Position numbers and translations under genes: made by a program. From positions 434,001-498,000 of the forward strand of contig JAUQPB010000001.1 of assembly GCA_030550585.1 (NCBI GenBank): 64,000 nt of DNA, in the 5' to 3' direction. The notes beneath the pieces were generated by a model. It was not told the origin of the DNA and did not search any database. It worked only from the letters and a program-made list of their open reading frames with translations. The stretch is from Thermoproteota archaeon. GTDB taxonomy: Archaea; Thermoproteota; Thermoprotei_A; Sulfolobales; Ignisphaeraceae. Of the stretch, positions 34,543 to 41,583 are shown piece after piece. The number at the start of each line of letters is the position of its first letter. Positions within the stretch are counted from its first letter, which is position 1.

Positions 34543-35064
34543 TTAGTCTCTCCCAGCTATCTCCCTAATCCTCTCAACACCTCTGATCTCATCTATGAAC
34601 CTGGCCACAGCTTTTGGCACAAGCTCTCTCCACCTATCATCGCCTAGAAGCATCATTGTTCTTATCTTTGTCGAGCTATACACATCTCTGTTGTATGCTG
34701 GCGGCACAAGAACTTCGTAGCCAGCCTCCTTGAAGAGCCTCACAACAAGCGGGTTTCTGGCAATGCCGTATCTGAATGGGGGTACATACATAGCTACATA
34801 CTTCACCCAAACAACATTCATTAGAATGTCTGGCACAGGTATTATGAAGATTCTCGAGAGGTCTACACCAGCCTCTCTAAGAGCCTCTCTAACCATTACA
34901 ACTCTTTCGCCAGCTGTGAAGGGGTTTGATAGCGTGTGGCTTTCCTGGGCAGTCCCAATCACTATTATAAGCTCGTCAACTTTCTCAAGAGCCCATTTAA
35001 CGACGTTTACATGGCCCCAGTGAATTGGCTGGAACCTGCCTGGGTAAACACCTCTCTCAACCAT
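34543..35064 (-). CDS. nadM: Nicotinamide-nucleotide adenylyltransferase
   Basis: NadM converts nicotinamide mononucleotide and ATP to NAD. The adenylyltransferase motifs are VYPGRFQPIHWGHV (residues about 5-18) and STKIRTMMLLGD near residue 130; GIARNPLVVRLFKEAGYEV is the archaeal core. It has about 173 residues from the ATG at 35064, two codons after a TTG at 35070. It is divergent from rtcA. Confidence 0.95.
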   Translation of the reverse strand: MVERGVYPGRFQPIHWGHVNVVKWALEKVDELIIVIGTAQESHTLSNPFTAGERVVMVREALREAGVDLSRIFIIPVPDILMNVVWVKYVAMYVPPFRYGIARNPLVVRLFKEAGYEVLVPPAYNRDVYSSTKIRTMMLLGDDRWRELVPKAVARFIDEIRGVERIREIAGRD

Positions 35065-35142
35065 TTTCAAAATCGCCTAAGAGCCTTTTTCCCAGGTTTT
35101 TTGTGTGGAAAAGAAAAAAGTGTTTTGCTTTGGTGAAAAAGA

Positions 35143-36189
35143 TTGATTGTTGTTGACGGCAGTTTTGGGGAGGGTGGTGGACAGATACTTAGAACAGCAA
35201 TAGGTTTGTCAGCCGCTCTTGGTAAGTCAGTTAAAATAATTAATATAAGGGCTAGGAGAAGCAACCCAGGTTTGCAGCACCAGCATCTAACAGCTGTTAA
35301 GGCTCTTGCCCAAATCTCTGGTGCGAGGGTTGAGGGGGCTTATATAGGCTCTACACAGCTTGTCTTCGAGCCAAGGGGCTTGAGAGGAGGTGAATATGTG
35401 TTCGATGTTGGGACAGCCGGTAGTGTAACACTTGTTCTACAAGCACTCACACCTGTGCTACCGTTTCTAGATAGGGAGAGTGTTATAGAGATTAGAGGGG
35501 GTACAGACGTGCCCTGGAGCCCACCAATAGACTACATAAAATATGTATTCATACCGATTGCAAAGAGGCTTGGGCTAGACATGGAGGTAGAGCTCATTAG
35601 AAGGGGCCACTACCCAAGGGGTGGCGGAATCATAAAGGTATATGTTCGTCCATCCAAAAAGCTAAGCGCTGTAGAGCTCATAGAGAGGGGATCTATAAAG
35701 AGGGTTGGCGGTAGGTCACACTGTGTCAAGCTCCCAAAGCATGTTGCTGAGAGACAGGCTAAAGCTGCTAGAGACAGTCTATCGCATCTCTCTATACCAA
35801 TAGACATTGAGCTAGAGTTTTATGAGCCTGGCAGAGACCCTCATCTAGGCCCTGGCAGTGGTATTGTGCTGTATGCAGAGGCAGACAAAAGTGTTTTGGG
35901 GGCTGATGCAATTGGTGAAAAGGGGAAGCCCGCTGAGGCTGTTGGTAGAGAAGCTGCTGCAAAACTGTTAGAGGAGATTGAAAGTGGGGCTGCGCTAGAC
36001 AGTCACATGGGGGATATGATAGTCTCTCTAGCTTGTCTAGCAAATGGTGTCACAAGGTATACAACATCTAAGCTAACGCTGCACACGGAAACTGTTCTGA
36101 AGATAGCCAAGGACATTGCTGGATGTGATTACATGGTTCTAGACTATGGCAAGGCAAAACTCGTTGAGGTGAGGGGTGCGAGAGCTTGA
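35143..36189 (+). CDS. rtcA: RNA 3'-terminal phosphate cyclase
   Basis: RtcA converts RNA 3'-phosphates to 2',3'-cyclic phosphates with ATP. Motifs: VDGSFGEGGGQILRTAIGLSAALG (about residues 4-27), RSNPGLQHQHLTAVKAL (about 39-55), and HMGDMIVSLACLANG containing the adenylylated His near the C-terminus. It has 348 residues. The start is a TTG preceded by GGTGA. It is the strand partner of RNA-repair and tRNA-splicing functions elsewhere in the window. Confidence 0.94.
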   Translation: MIVVDGSFGEGGGQILRTAIGLSAALGKSVKIINIRARRSNPGLQHQHLTAVKALAQISGARVEGAYIGSTQLVFEPRGLRGGEYVFDVGTAGSVTLVLQALTPVLPFLDRESVIEIRGGTDVPWSPPIDYIKYVFIPIAKRLGLDMEVELIRRGHYPRGGGIIKVYVRPSKKLSAVELIERGSIKRVGGRSHCVKLPKHVAERQAKAARDSLSHLSIPIDIELEFYEPGRDPHLGPGSGIVLYAEADKSVLGADAIGEKGKPAEAVGREAAAKLLEEIESGAALDSHMGDMIVSLACLANGVTRYTTSKLTLHTETVLKIAKDIAGCDYMVLDYGKAKLVEVRGARA

Positions 36190-36220
36190 ATACAGATTAC
36201 CACGTTTTTGTAGAGCCTCT

Positions 36221-36265
36221 AACCAGTTGCAGCTAGCGCTAAATCGACGGCTTTAGCCCTTGGTT
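36221..36265. other. Two-stem hairpin in the rtcA-L37e gap
   Basis: gctaaa at 36238-36243 pairs with tttagc at 36252-36257, and outside it aacca (36221-36225) pairs with tggtt (36261-36265). The 117-base gap between convergent genes holds no gene that I can support; this may be a bidirectional termination structure. Confidence 0.35.
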
Positions 36266-36306
36266 TCTTTGCAGAATTTAGATGCGTTGTACGAGTCTAC
36301 AGCTTC

Positions 36307-36492
36307 CTATCTAACCCTAACCCTGTTATACTTCTTGTTTTGCCAGCTGTACCTCCTCATCCTACTCGATCTGCCAAAGCCACAAGCCGCGCAATAGCCT
36401 TTAGAAACATTGTATGCCACTCTTCCACATCTTCTACACTTTATGTGTGTAACTTTCTTGCTTCTCTTGCCCATTGAAGGCGTTCCTTTCAC
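36307..36492 (-). CDS. rpl37e: Ribosomal protein L37e
   Basis: This is a zinc-finger protein of the large ribosomal subunit. It has 61 residues with the C-x2-C ... C-x2-C ribbon [20 protein letters not shown], preceded by [17 protein letters not shown], the standard N-terminus. It starts at a GTG with GAGGTGG about eight bases upstream, following the LSm gene by 12 bases as in most archaea. Confidence 0.96.
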   Translation of the reverse strand: MKGTPSMGKRSKKVTHIKCRRCGRVAYNVSKGYCAACGFGRSSRMRRYSWQNKKYNRVRVR

Positions 36493-36504
36493 CGTTTACC
36501 ACCT

Positions 36505-36738
36505 CTACATAGGCGATATAACAACTATGTTCTCTCCCCTTATGAGTACAGTCCCAAGTCTCCTCCAATTGCCATCGCTAAGCTCTTCCTCAGCATCGTC
36601 CAACACAATGTTTAGATGTAGGTCGTAGCTTCTCAGCCTACCCCTTATAGACTTGCCACCTCTAAGCTTTATCAAAACGAGTTGCCCTAGAGACTCAGCC
36701 AATATCTTATGCGATGTATCGATTTGCTGGCTACTCAT
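36505..36738 (-). CDS. lsm: Sm-like archaeal protein (LSm)
   Basis: This forms a heptameric ring that binds U-rich RNA. Sm1 is present as GQLVLIKLRGGKSIRGRLRSYDLHLNIVLDDAEE (about residues 18-51), and Sm2 as VLIRGENIVVISPM at the C-terminus. It has 77 residues. It is co-directional with L37e, a conserved archaeal pair. Confidence 0.95.
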   Translation of the reverse strand: MSSQQIDTSHKILAESLGQLVLIKLRGGKSIRGRLRSYDLHLNIVLDDAEEELSDGNWRRLGTVLIRGENIVVISPM

Positions 36739-36840
36739 AGCTATTTCCTCTTATCGCTAGCTTAGTCGAGGTAGAGTTATAAGCTTTATTCGCCTTAATA
36801 GCTATGACATCACACATCATGTTTTATGTGGGCAGAGACC

Positions 36841-37350
36841 ATGATAATAGGAGTTATGAGCGATTCTCATGACAATCTAGATGCTGTTGCAAAAGCCCTT
36901 GAAATACTCAGAAAAAGCGGTGTTGAGGCCATAATACACCTTGGCGATGTGATATCCCCCTTCACACTATTGAAAATACTGGAGTATCCGGGGAAGATAG
37001 TGGTTGTTCTAGGAAACAACGACGGAGATACAATTACACTTAAAGAGCTTGCCTTAAAAGCTGGAGCAACACTGAAGAGGGAGATTCACCAGATAGAGGT
37101 CTCCGGAAAAAGGTTCTTCTTGATGCATGGATTTGGAGATGCTGAGCAGACAAAGGCTGTTGCAGAGGCGATGGCCCTAACAGGAAAATACGACGTTGTT
37201 TTATATGGACATACACATAAAGTTGATGTGAGGCAAATTGGAAAGGCACTTGTTTTGAATCCTGGGGAGGTTTGCGGCTATCTAACAAATAGAAGAACTG
37301 TTGCAATATTGAATACAGAGACATTAGAATATAGCATAATAGAATTTTGA
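36841..37350 (+). CDS. Calcineurin-like phosphodiesterase (YfcE/MJ0936 family)
   Basis: This metal-dependent phosphodiesterase has five signatures: GVMSDSHDN (about residues 4-12), HLGDVISP, LGNNDGD, LMHGFGD and VLYGHTHKVDV. The two-metal site is complete. It has 169 residues from the ATG at 36841 (another ATG at 36826 adds five residues). The physiological substrate of this archaeal group is unknown. It is divergent from lsm. Confidence 0.92.
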   Translation: MIIGVMSDSHDNLDAVAKALEILRKSGVEAIIHLGDVISPFTLLKILEYPGKIVVVLGNNDGDTITLKELALKAGATLKREIHQIEVSGKRFFLMHGFGDAEQTKAVAEAMALTGKYDVVLYGHTHKVDVRQIGKALVLNPGEVCGYLTNRRTVAILNTETLEYSIIEF

Positions 37351-37398
37351 TATAGAGTTTTTTAACCGCAAAACAAGTAACACAACAATGTAATGGGT

Positions 37399-37491
37399 GG
37401 CCGCGGTAGCTCAGCCTGGTTAGAGCGCGGGACTGTGGGGCTAAAATGCGCAGAGATCCCGAGGTCCCGGGTTCAAATCCCGGCCGCGGCC
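37399..37491 (+). tRNA. tRNA-His (anticodon GTG) with a 17-nt intron
   Basis: The acceptor GCCGCGG/CCGCGGC is preceded by an encoded extra G-1 facing C73, the histidine identity. The anticodon stem CGGGA/TCCCG encloses CTGTGG, a 17-base intron (37439-37455) and A, a canonical 37/38 insertion. A bulge-helix-bulge forms well: CTGT pairs with GCAG (C-G, T-A, G-C, T.G), flanked by bulges GGG and AGA cut as GG|G and AG|A. No CCA is encoded. Confidence 0.96.
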
Positions 37492-37547
37492 CTCTAAAAA
37501 TGGTTCACTTTCAATGCAAAAATGTTACGTGTAGGTGGTGAATAGAC

Positions 37548-37757
37548 ATGGCAAGCTATAAAAAGTATAAAGAGGCTCTAGAAAAGCTTGGATTAAGACA
37601 GCTAGATATCTATAGATACAAGGATAAAGATGTTCTAAGAGTTCAAAGGATACAAGATGGCAAGGTGTTGCTGATAGAGCTTCCAAGACGCAGAGATGAG
37701 ATGAGCTTAGATGAGTATATAAACTATGTGAAGTCGAAGGCTATTCAAACCAAATAG
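37548..37757 (+). CDS. Small crenarchaeal protein of unknown function
   Basis: This 69-residue basic protein (MASYKKYKEALEKLGLRQ, ending SLDEYINYVKSKAIQTK) has two helices and a central strand pair (DVLRVQRIQDGKVLLIELPRR). GGTGGTGA precedes the ATG. It is isolated between tRNA-His and a candidate H/ACA RNA. Function unknown; a nucleic-acid or ribosome association would fit its charge, but nothing shows it. Confidence 0.7.
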   Translation: MASYKKYKEALEKLGLRQLDIYRYKDKDVLRVQRIQDGKVLLIELPRRRDEMSLDEYINYVKSKAIQTK

Positions 37758-37761
37758 TTTT

Positions 37762-37845
37762 TGTGCCCCGCCTAACCGATCTCTCCACATCTCCATCCCC
37801 ATCAACGGGTCTTTAAGAGAGACGTGAGGTAGCGGGGCCAAGCAC
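37762..37845 (-). ncRNA. Candidate H/ACA guide RNA
   Basis: On the minus strand a single hairpin is closed by the lower stem GCCCCGC/GCGGGGC (37832-37838 with 37765-37771). The pocket has strands of nine bases (TACCTCACG) and eight bases (TCGGTTAG), and the upper stem is TCTCTC/GAGAGA with a GA-rich loop (GTTGATGGGGATGGAG). ACA follows the lower stem directly (37762-37764). From the upper stem to ACA is 15 bases, inside the 14-16 base rule for archaeal pseudouridylation guides. Gar1 is encoded at 53560. On the other strand the spacing rule fails. The target is not identified. Confidence 0.6.
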
Positions 37846-37930
37846 AAAACTCTTCTCATAGCTAATAAAACTTAATCAAAGTTGTTCCACTTTAATTTCA
37901 TTGAATAAAAAACTGTTTAAGAATTTTGGT

Positions 37931-38030
37931 GGGGCCGTTTTGGTAGCGGGGGGTGGATTTGAACCACCGACCTCGGGGTTATGAGCCCCGCGGGCTGCCA
38001 GGCTGCCCTACCCCGCTATTTCACGGCCCC
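37931..38030. other. Inverted repeat enclosing initiator tRNA
   Basis: ggggccgt at 37931-37938 and acggcccc at 38023-38030 are perfect complements flanking tRNA-iMet. In the transcript the 5' leader and 3' trailer would form an 8-bp helix around the tRNA, leaving five bases on the leader side and two after the CCA. Confidence 0.7.
37941..38017 (-). tRNA. Initiator tRNA-Met (anticodon CAT)
   Basis: The acceptor stem AGCGGGG/CCCCGCT has the A1:U72 pair of archaeal initiators. The anticodon stem CGGGG/CCCCG has the three consecutive G-C pairs next to the loop CTCATAA that mark initiators. The D-arm (GGGC/GCCC) and T-arm (GGTGG/CCACC) are canonical. CCA is encoded at 37941-37943. No intron. Confidence 0.96.
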
Positions 38031-38083
38031 ATTTCTCACATATTCTGTTTTTGTGCCTAAAAAGTGTTTTGTTTCGTTGAGTT

Positions 38084-38731
38084 TCAAGCTATTGATATGA
38101 GGCGGTTTAAGCTTGTTGATTGTTTTAGCTCTAGCAGCTTTGGCTTTATATACTTTATCCTATTCTTTAGCGTTGCAACAAGTCTGTGCATGTGTATTCT
38201 ACTTATAGACGCCTCTTTAGCTATCTTATTGATGTCTGCTTCTCCGTATAGTATAATATTCTTTAGAATGAGTGCGATGGCTACTTTGCTTCTAAAGGTT
38301 CTAGATGATAGTATGGGATCCTCATCTATTATCTCGAGAATTCTTTTCAGCAAATGATCTCCCTCAACAATTTTTTCAAGGTTTTGGTCAGAAATATGTC
38401 TGTATACCCTAGCCTTGCCCCCAGCTAAAACAGTTCTTAATGCGTGTAGATCAACTCTAATATCATTGTTTCGGGCTCTGCTCAGATATTTTTCATACAA
38501 TCTAATCTCTTTGTTGAGTCGTCTAAGCTTTGATGCATATTGAGAGCTTCTCTTAAGGTTCAGAGCTTCTCTGGTAGTAGGCTTGGAATACTCCCATTCA
38601 TCGCTACTTGCAACACCTATGAACTGCTCTATGAATATGGATTCTATAACTGTTCCACAGTTTCTGCAAACTGTGTAACCCTTCTCGAAATCAAATGCAA
38701 CATCTTGGGAGTTGCAATATGGGCAAATCAT
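38084..38731 (-). CDS. TFB-like protein with an N-terminal zinc ribbon
   Basis: From the ATG at 38731 the protein opens with a TFIIB-type zinc ribbon: CPYCNSQDVAFDFEKGYTVCRNCGTVIES (residues 3-31), two CxxC pairs. The following segment is basic and helical, and the C-terminal 80 residues contain a single helix-turn-helix region like one cyclin fold (SKVAIALILKNIILYGEADINKIAKEASISRIHMHRLVATLK). A second cyclin repeat is not recognisable, so it resembles the truncated TFB3 of Sulfolobales rather than a full TFB. A role in alternative promoter use or stress response is inference. Confidence 0.6.
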   Translation of the reverse strand: MICPYCNSQDVAFDFEKGYTVCRNCGTVIESIFIEQFIGVASSDEWEYSKPTTREALNLKRSSQYASKLRRLNKEIRLYEKYLSRARNNDIRVDLHALRTVLAGGKARVYRHISDQNLEKIVEGDHLLKRILEIIDEDPILSSRTFRSKVAIALILKNIILYGEADINKIAKEASISRIHMHRLVATLKNRIKYIKPKLLELKQSTSLNRLISIA

Positions 38732-38951
38732 TTTCTTATACCAATTTTTGGAGAAGCTGTACAAGTTTATAAAATGGTATGTAAAGGTCAATTCATACAC
38801 AGTGTCTGCAGACCGAAACTATTCATATACGATTAAAAATCAGTATTCATATGCATCATCACAAATACAGTAGGAGATCCCTCATCATCTAGTTGAAATC
38901 CTATGAATAAAACCACTTAAAAGTTTTGGTAGCAACATATCCAGAACCTGG

Positions 38952-39722
38952 GTGAAGAGTGTGAGCTTGTCTTTTACAATACAGCCAGCAGTAGTCTTTT
39001 CGTATCCTAGCGCAAAAGATTTTACAAATATCCTGAAAACGCTTTCGGAAATAGTTGACGAGGTTCTCTTCAAAGTCAGCGAAAAGGGTGTAAATGTGAA
39101 GGCTCTTGACCCAAGCAGAGTGGCCATGATATCCATCACACTTCCTGCAGAGTCTTTCCAAGAATTTAGAGCTGAAAAAGAGTTGAGCATAGGTTTGGCA
39201 GTCGGAAATCTAACAAAGATTTTGAAGCAGTTGAAGAAAGGCGACAAGCTTACTATAGGGGCTAATGAAGAGAGCGTCGAAATATTGGTTGAGGGGGCTT
39301 CGATGAGGAGATACAAGTTTAGAAATATTGAGGTTGTGGAAGAGGAGATACCTGAGCTCTCACCCCAGTATGATGTAGAGGCATCGGTACTATCATCACC
39401 ATTTAGAACAGCTTTATCGGAACTAGCATCAGTTACAAGCACAATAGGAATCACAGCAACGCAAGATGCTTTGACATTGCTGGACTTCGACTCAAAGAGA
39501 AGCACATACAAGCTAACCACAGCCTCGGGAAACGTTATATCGTTGAATGTGAAAAAAGAGAATGTTGTGGGTGCTTACGATAGTGAGTATGTAGCAAAAA
39601 TCGAGGATATTCTAAGACTCAGCAACATTATTGATGTAAAGTTTGGTTCTGAAGCACCTCTCTACATATCAGCAGAGTTTTCTGGTGGAAAAGCAGAGTA
39701 CTATCTAGCTGCAAAGATCTAG
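38952..39722 (+). CDS. pcn: DNA sliding clamp PCNA
   Basis: PCNA encircles DNA and tethers polymerase, FEN1 and ligase. Characteristic segments are VVFSYPSAKDFTNILKTLSEIVDEVLFKVSEKGVNVKALDPSRVAMI near the N-terminus and a C-terminal strand APLYISAEFSGGKAEYYLAAKI. It has 256 residues. Crenarchaea have up to three PCNA paralogues forming heterotrimers, of which this is one. The GTG at 38952 is the first start; GTG at 38961 is also possible. It converges on priL. Confidence 0.94.
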   Translation: MKSVSLSFTIQPAVVFSYPSAKDFTNILKTLSEIVDEVLFKVSEKGVNVKALDPSRVAMISITLPAESFQEFRAEKELSIGLAVGNLTKILKQLKKGDKLTIGANEESVEILVEGASMRRYKFRNIEVVEEEIPELSPQYDVEASVLSSPFRTALSELASVTSTIGITATQDALTLLDFDSKRSTYKLTTASGNVISLNVKKENVVGAYDSEYVAKIEDILRLSNIIDVKFGSEAPLYISAEFSGGKAEYYLAAKI

Positions 39723-39755
39723 CGCAAAGCAGGATATATTTGTATTGCACCCCTC

Positions 39756-40955
39756 CTACTGCTGTGTGTTTGAATCCATGTTTTCCCCAGTTGCCAAATC
39801 CTTATCGATTGTAGCGACCTTTTTGCCAATGCCCATAGCAACTCTATAAGGATACTGAACAGGGTTTCTAATACCGCATTCCCATTTGCACATACCCAAA
39901 GTTTTCATAGTGCTGCAACTATAGGTTAGATACTTCTTTTTCGAACCCCTTAAACCAGCTAAATGCTCTATCTGATACTTTGTTATCCTTTCGTTGAAGT
40001 CTGGACTACGTCTAAAGAGATCGATTAAAATTTCTTGAGGAACACCAATATTTATTAAGAATGTTGCTAAAGCAAATCGTTGATGATGTGACAGATTCTC
40101 TCCTCTGCTCAAATATTCCATAATATCTCTTATACATGGTGGGAATAACTTCTGTGCAACTCTATACAAATCTTCAACGCTATTAATATTCTCAAAATGG
40201 TATCTAGTTGAAGATGCCATCAAATTAGATTGGCTATCAACAGTCTTTTCCTCAGCACCAAACCCACCTGCTTTTACTGCGTCTCTAATTTTTTCACTAC
40301 TTTGTGTTGAGTCGAGTAAACTCTTTACTTGTTGACAAGAGTCTGAAAGCAGACGCAGTTTAGTTGTTAGGGAGCTCCTCAAATACTCTATTATTAGGCG
40401 TATAACCCTGTCTCTTCTATCAATATACACATAACCTTTTGAAATGGGGTAGGATATTATTCTCCAGCTCTCCTCCGTTAGAAGGTTTCTAGCCATTCTA
40501 ATATAGTCAACAAAATGGATTCTATATCTATAGCAAAGCTTTGTAATAACATATTTACCTCTCCTCATGGTCACATACGTAGAACTGGCGAAGCACTTAT
40601 CATTAAAATCTGCGTTAATTCCAAGTGATTTGACAAAGTCTATAAGTGCATCGTCGCTATAGCTACTCAACTCGTTAGCGACAGTATCAAGAACCTTGTG
40701 AACAGCCTTGCTAATGTGAACACCACTACCATATAGCGAGATGGCTATTAGCGAGGCAGTCAAATGGTATTCCTTCACATTTTCAGAAAGACTGTGGTTC
40801 TCATTGTCTTCCACAAGTCCATTGAGAAGACCATTCCCTAAAGCCTCTTCAATACTGTCCATGAAAATCTTTGTATCGTCTAAGAACAGATTCTTCAAGA
40901 TCTCTTTACATGAGTTGGCGTTTATCAGCATTAAAATAAGTTTAGCTATGCTCAT
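39756..40955 (-). CDS. priL: DNA primase large subunit
   Basis: PriL is the regulatory partner of the archaeal-eukaryotic primase and binds a 4Fe-4S cluster. The helical N-terminal domain leads to the C-terminal cluster domain FPPCIRDIMEYLSRGENLSHHQRFALATFLINIGV, with further cysteines in LTYSCSTMKTLGMCKW and ECGIRNP. The ATG at 40955 follows GAGG and overlaps the upstream gene by 14 bases. It has about 399 residues. The 3' end faces PCNA. Confidence 0.93.
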   Translation of the reverse strand: MSIAKLILMLINANSCKEILKNLFLDDTKIFMDSIEEALGNGLLNGLVEDNENHSLSENVKEYHLTASLIAISLYGSGVHISKAVHKVLDTVANELSSYSDDALIDFVKSLGINADFNDKCFASSTYVTMRRGKYVITKLCYRYRIHFVDYIRMARNLLTEESWRIISYPISKGYVYIDRRDRVIRLIIEYLRSSLTTKLRLLSDSCQQVKSLLDSTQSSEKIRDAVKAGGFGAEEKTVDSQSNLMASSTRYHFENINSVEDLYRVAQKLFPPCIRDIMEYLSRGENLSHHQRFALATFLINIGVPQEILIDLFRRSPDFNERITKYQIEHLAGLRGSKKKYLTYSCSTMKTLGMCKWECGIRNPVQYPYRVAMGIGKKVATIDKDLATGENMDSNTQQ

Positions 40956-41457
40956 TATATTCCTCAAACCTCTTTGACACACATGCTATTATCTCTTCTT
41001 CAGAAGCTCTATCTAAATTCTTGCAACACACAGAAAAGGCTCTGACTATTCGGCTGATCTGTTCAGAGAGCTCAGCAAAACTTTCGTTGTGTATGCAAAC
41101 TGTTTTAGAGTTGGCATCGCTTTTTTCAATACTAATTAAGAGTATGGGATTTATGGGGGGATCTGGAATATTCTCAAACGGTTTTCTACTGCCTAAATAG
41201 ATCCATTTCACTCTCGAGTTCACAGTCTCTATCCTATACCAATATCTACCAAAATAGTAGTATGTCTTCAAACCAGTGGCACTCTTCTTCACAACGATGT
41301 GCATAGGCTTTAGATAAACCCCATAGCTTTTAATCATCCTATTATACTCATACAGCTGGATTCTATATAGATCAAGAAGATAGTTTACCATTAAAGACAT
41401 GCAGTCTCTATCGAGGCACAGCCTAGGCGAAGAAATTGAGGCCAAGATTAACCACAC
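40942..41457 (-). CDS. Unknown gene coupled to priL
   Basis: The 171-residue protein starts at a GTG that lies about 23-25 bases from a TATA (aaatataag near 41476-41484), as in leaderless archaeal genes. Its centre has a conserved-looking aromatic block (TYYYFGRYWYRIE, WIYLGSRKPFENIPDPP) followed by a helical C-terminus with three cysteines. I recognise no family. The 14-base overlap with priL suggests translational coupling and a possible role at replication, but nothing in the sequence proves it. Confidence 0.65.
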   Translation of the reverse strand: MWLILASISSPRLCLDRDCMSLMVNYLLDLYRIQLYEYNRMIKSYGVYLKPMHIVVKKSATGLKTYYYFGRYWYRIETVNSRVKWIYLGSRKPFENIPDPPINPILLISIEKSDANSKTVCIHNESFAELSEQISRIVRAFSVCCKNLDRASEEEIIACVSKRFEEYNEHS

Positions 41458-41583
41458 AATCAGAGTGCTTATATTTCAGAAAAATAATAAGGTGTGCCTC
41501 GGATTGCCTAACAATTCTCAAACATGTTAAACTTTATACAAATCAAAGGCCTGAGCAGAATCAAAATCCGCGCAATATTCGTT

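Noticed and set aside
37762-37845. H/ACA RNA on the plus strand
   Set aside because: The ACA there is separated from the lower stem by five bases and lies 21 bases from the upper stem, outside the 14-16 rule. The minus strand fits.
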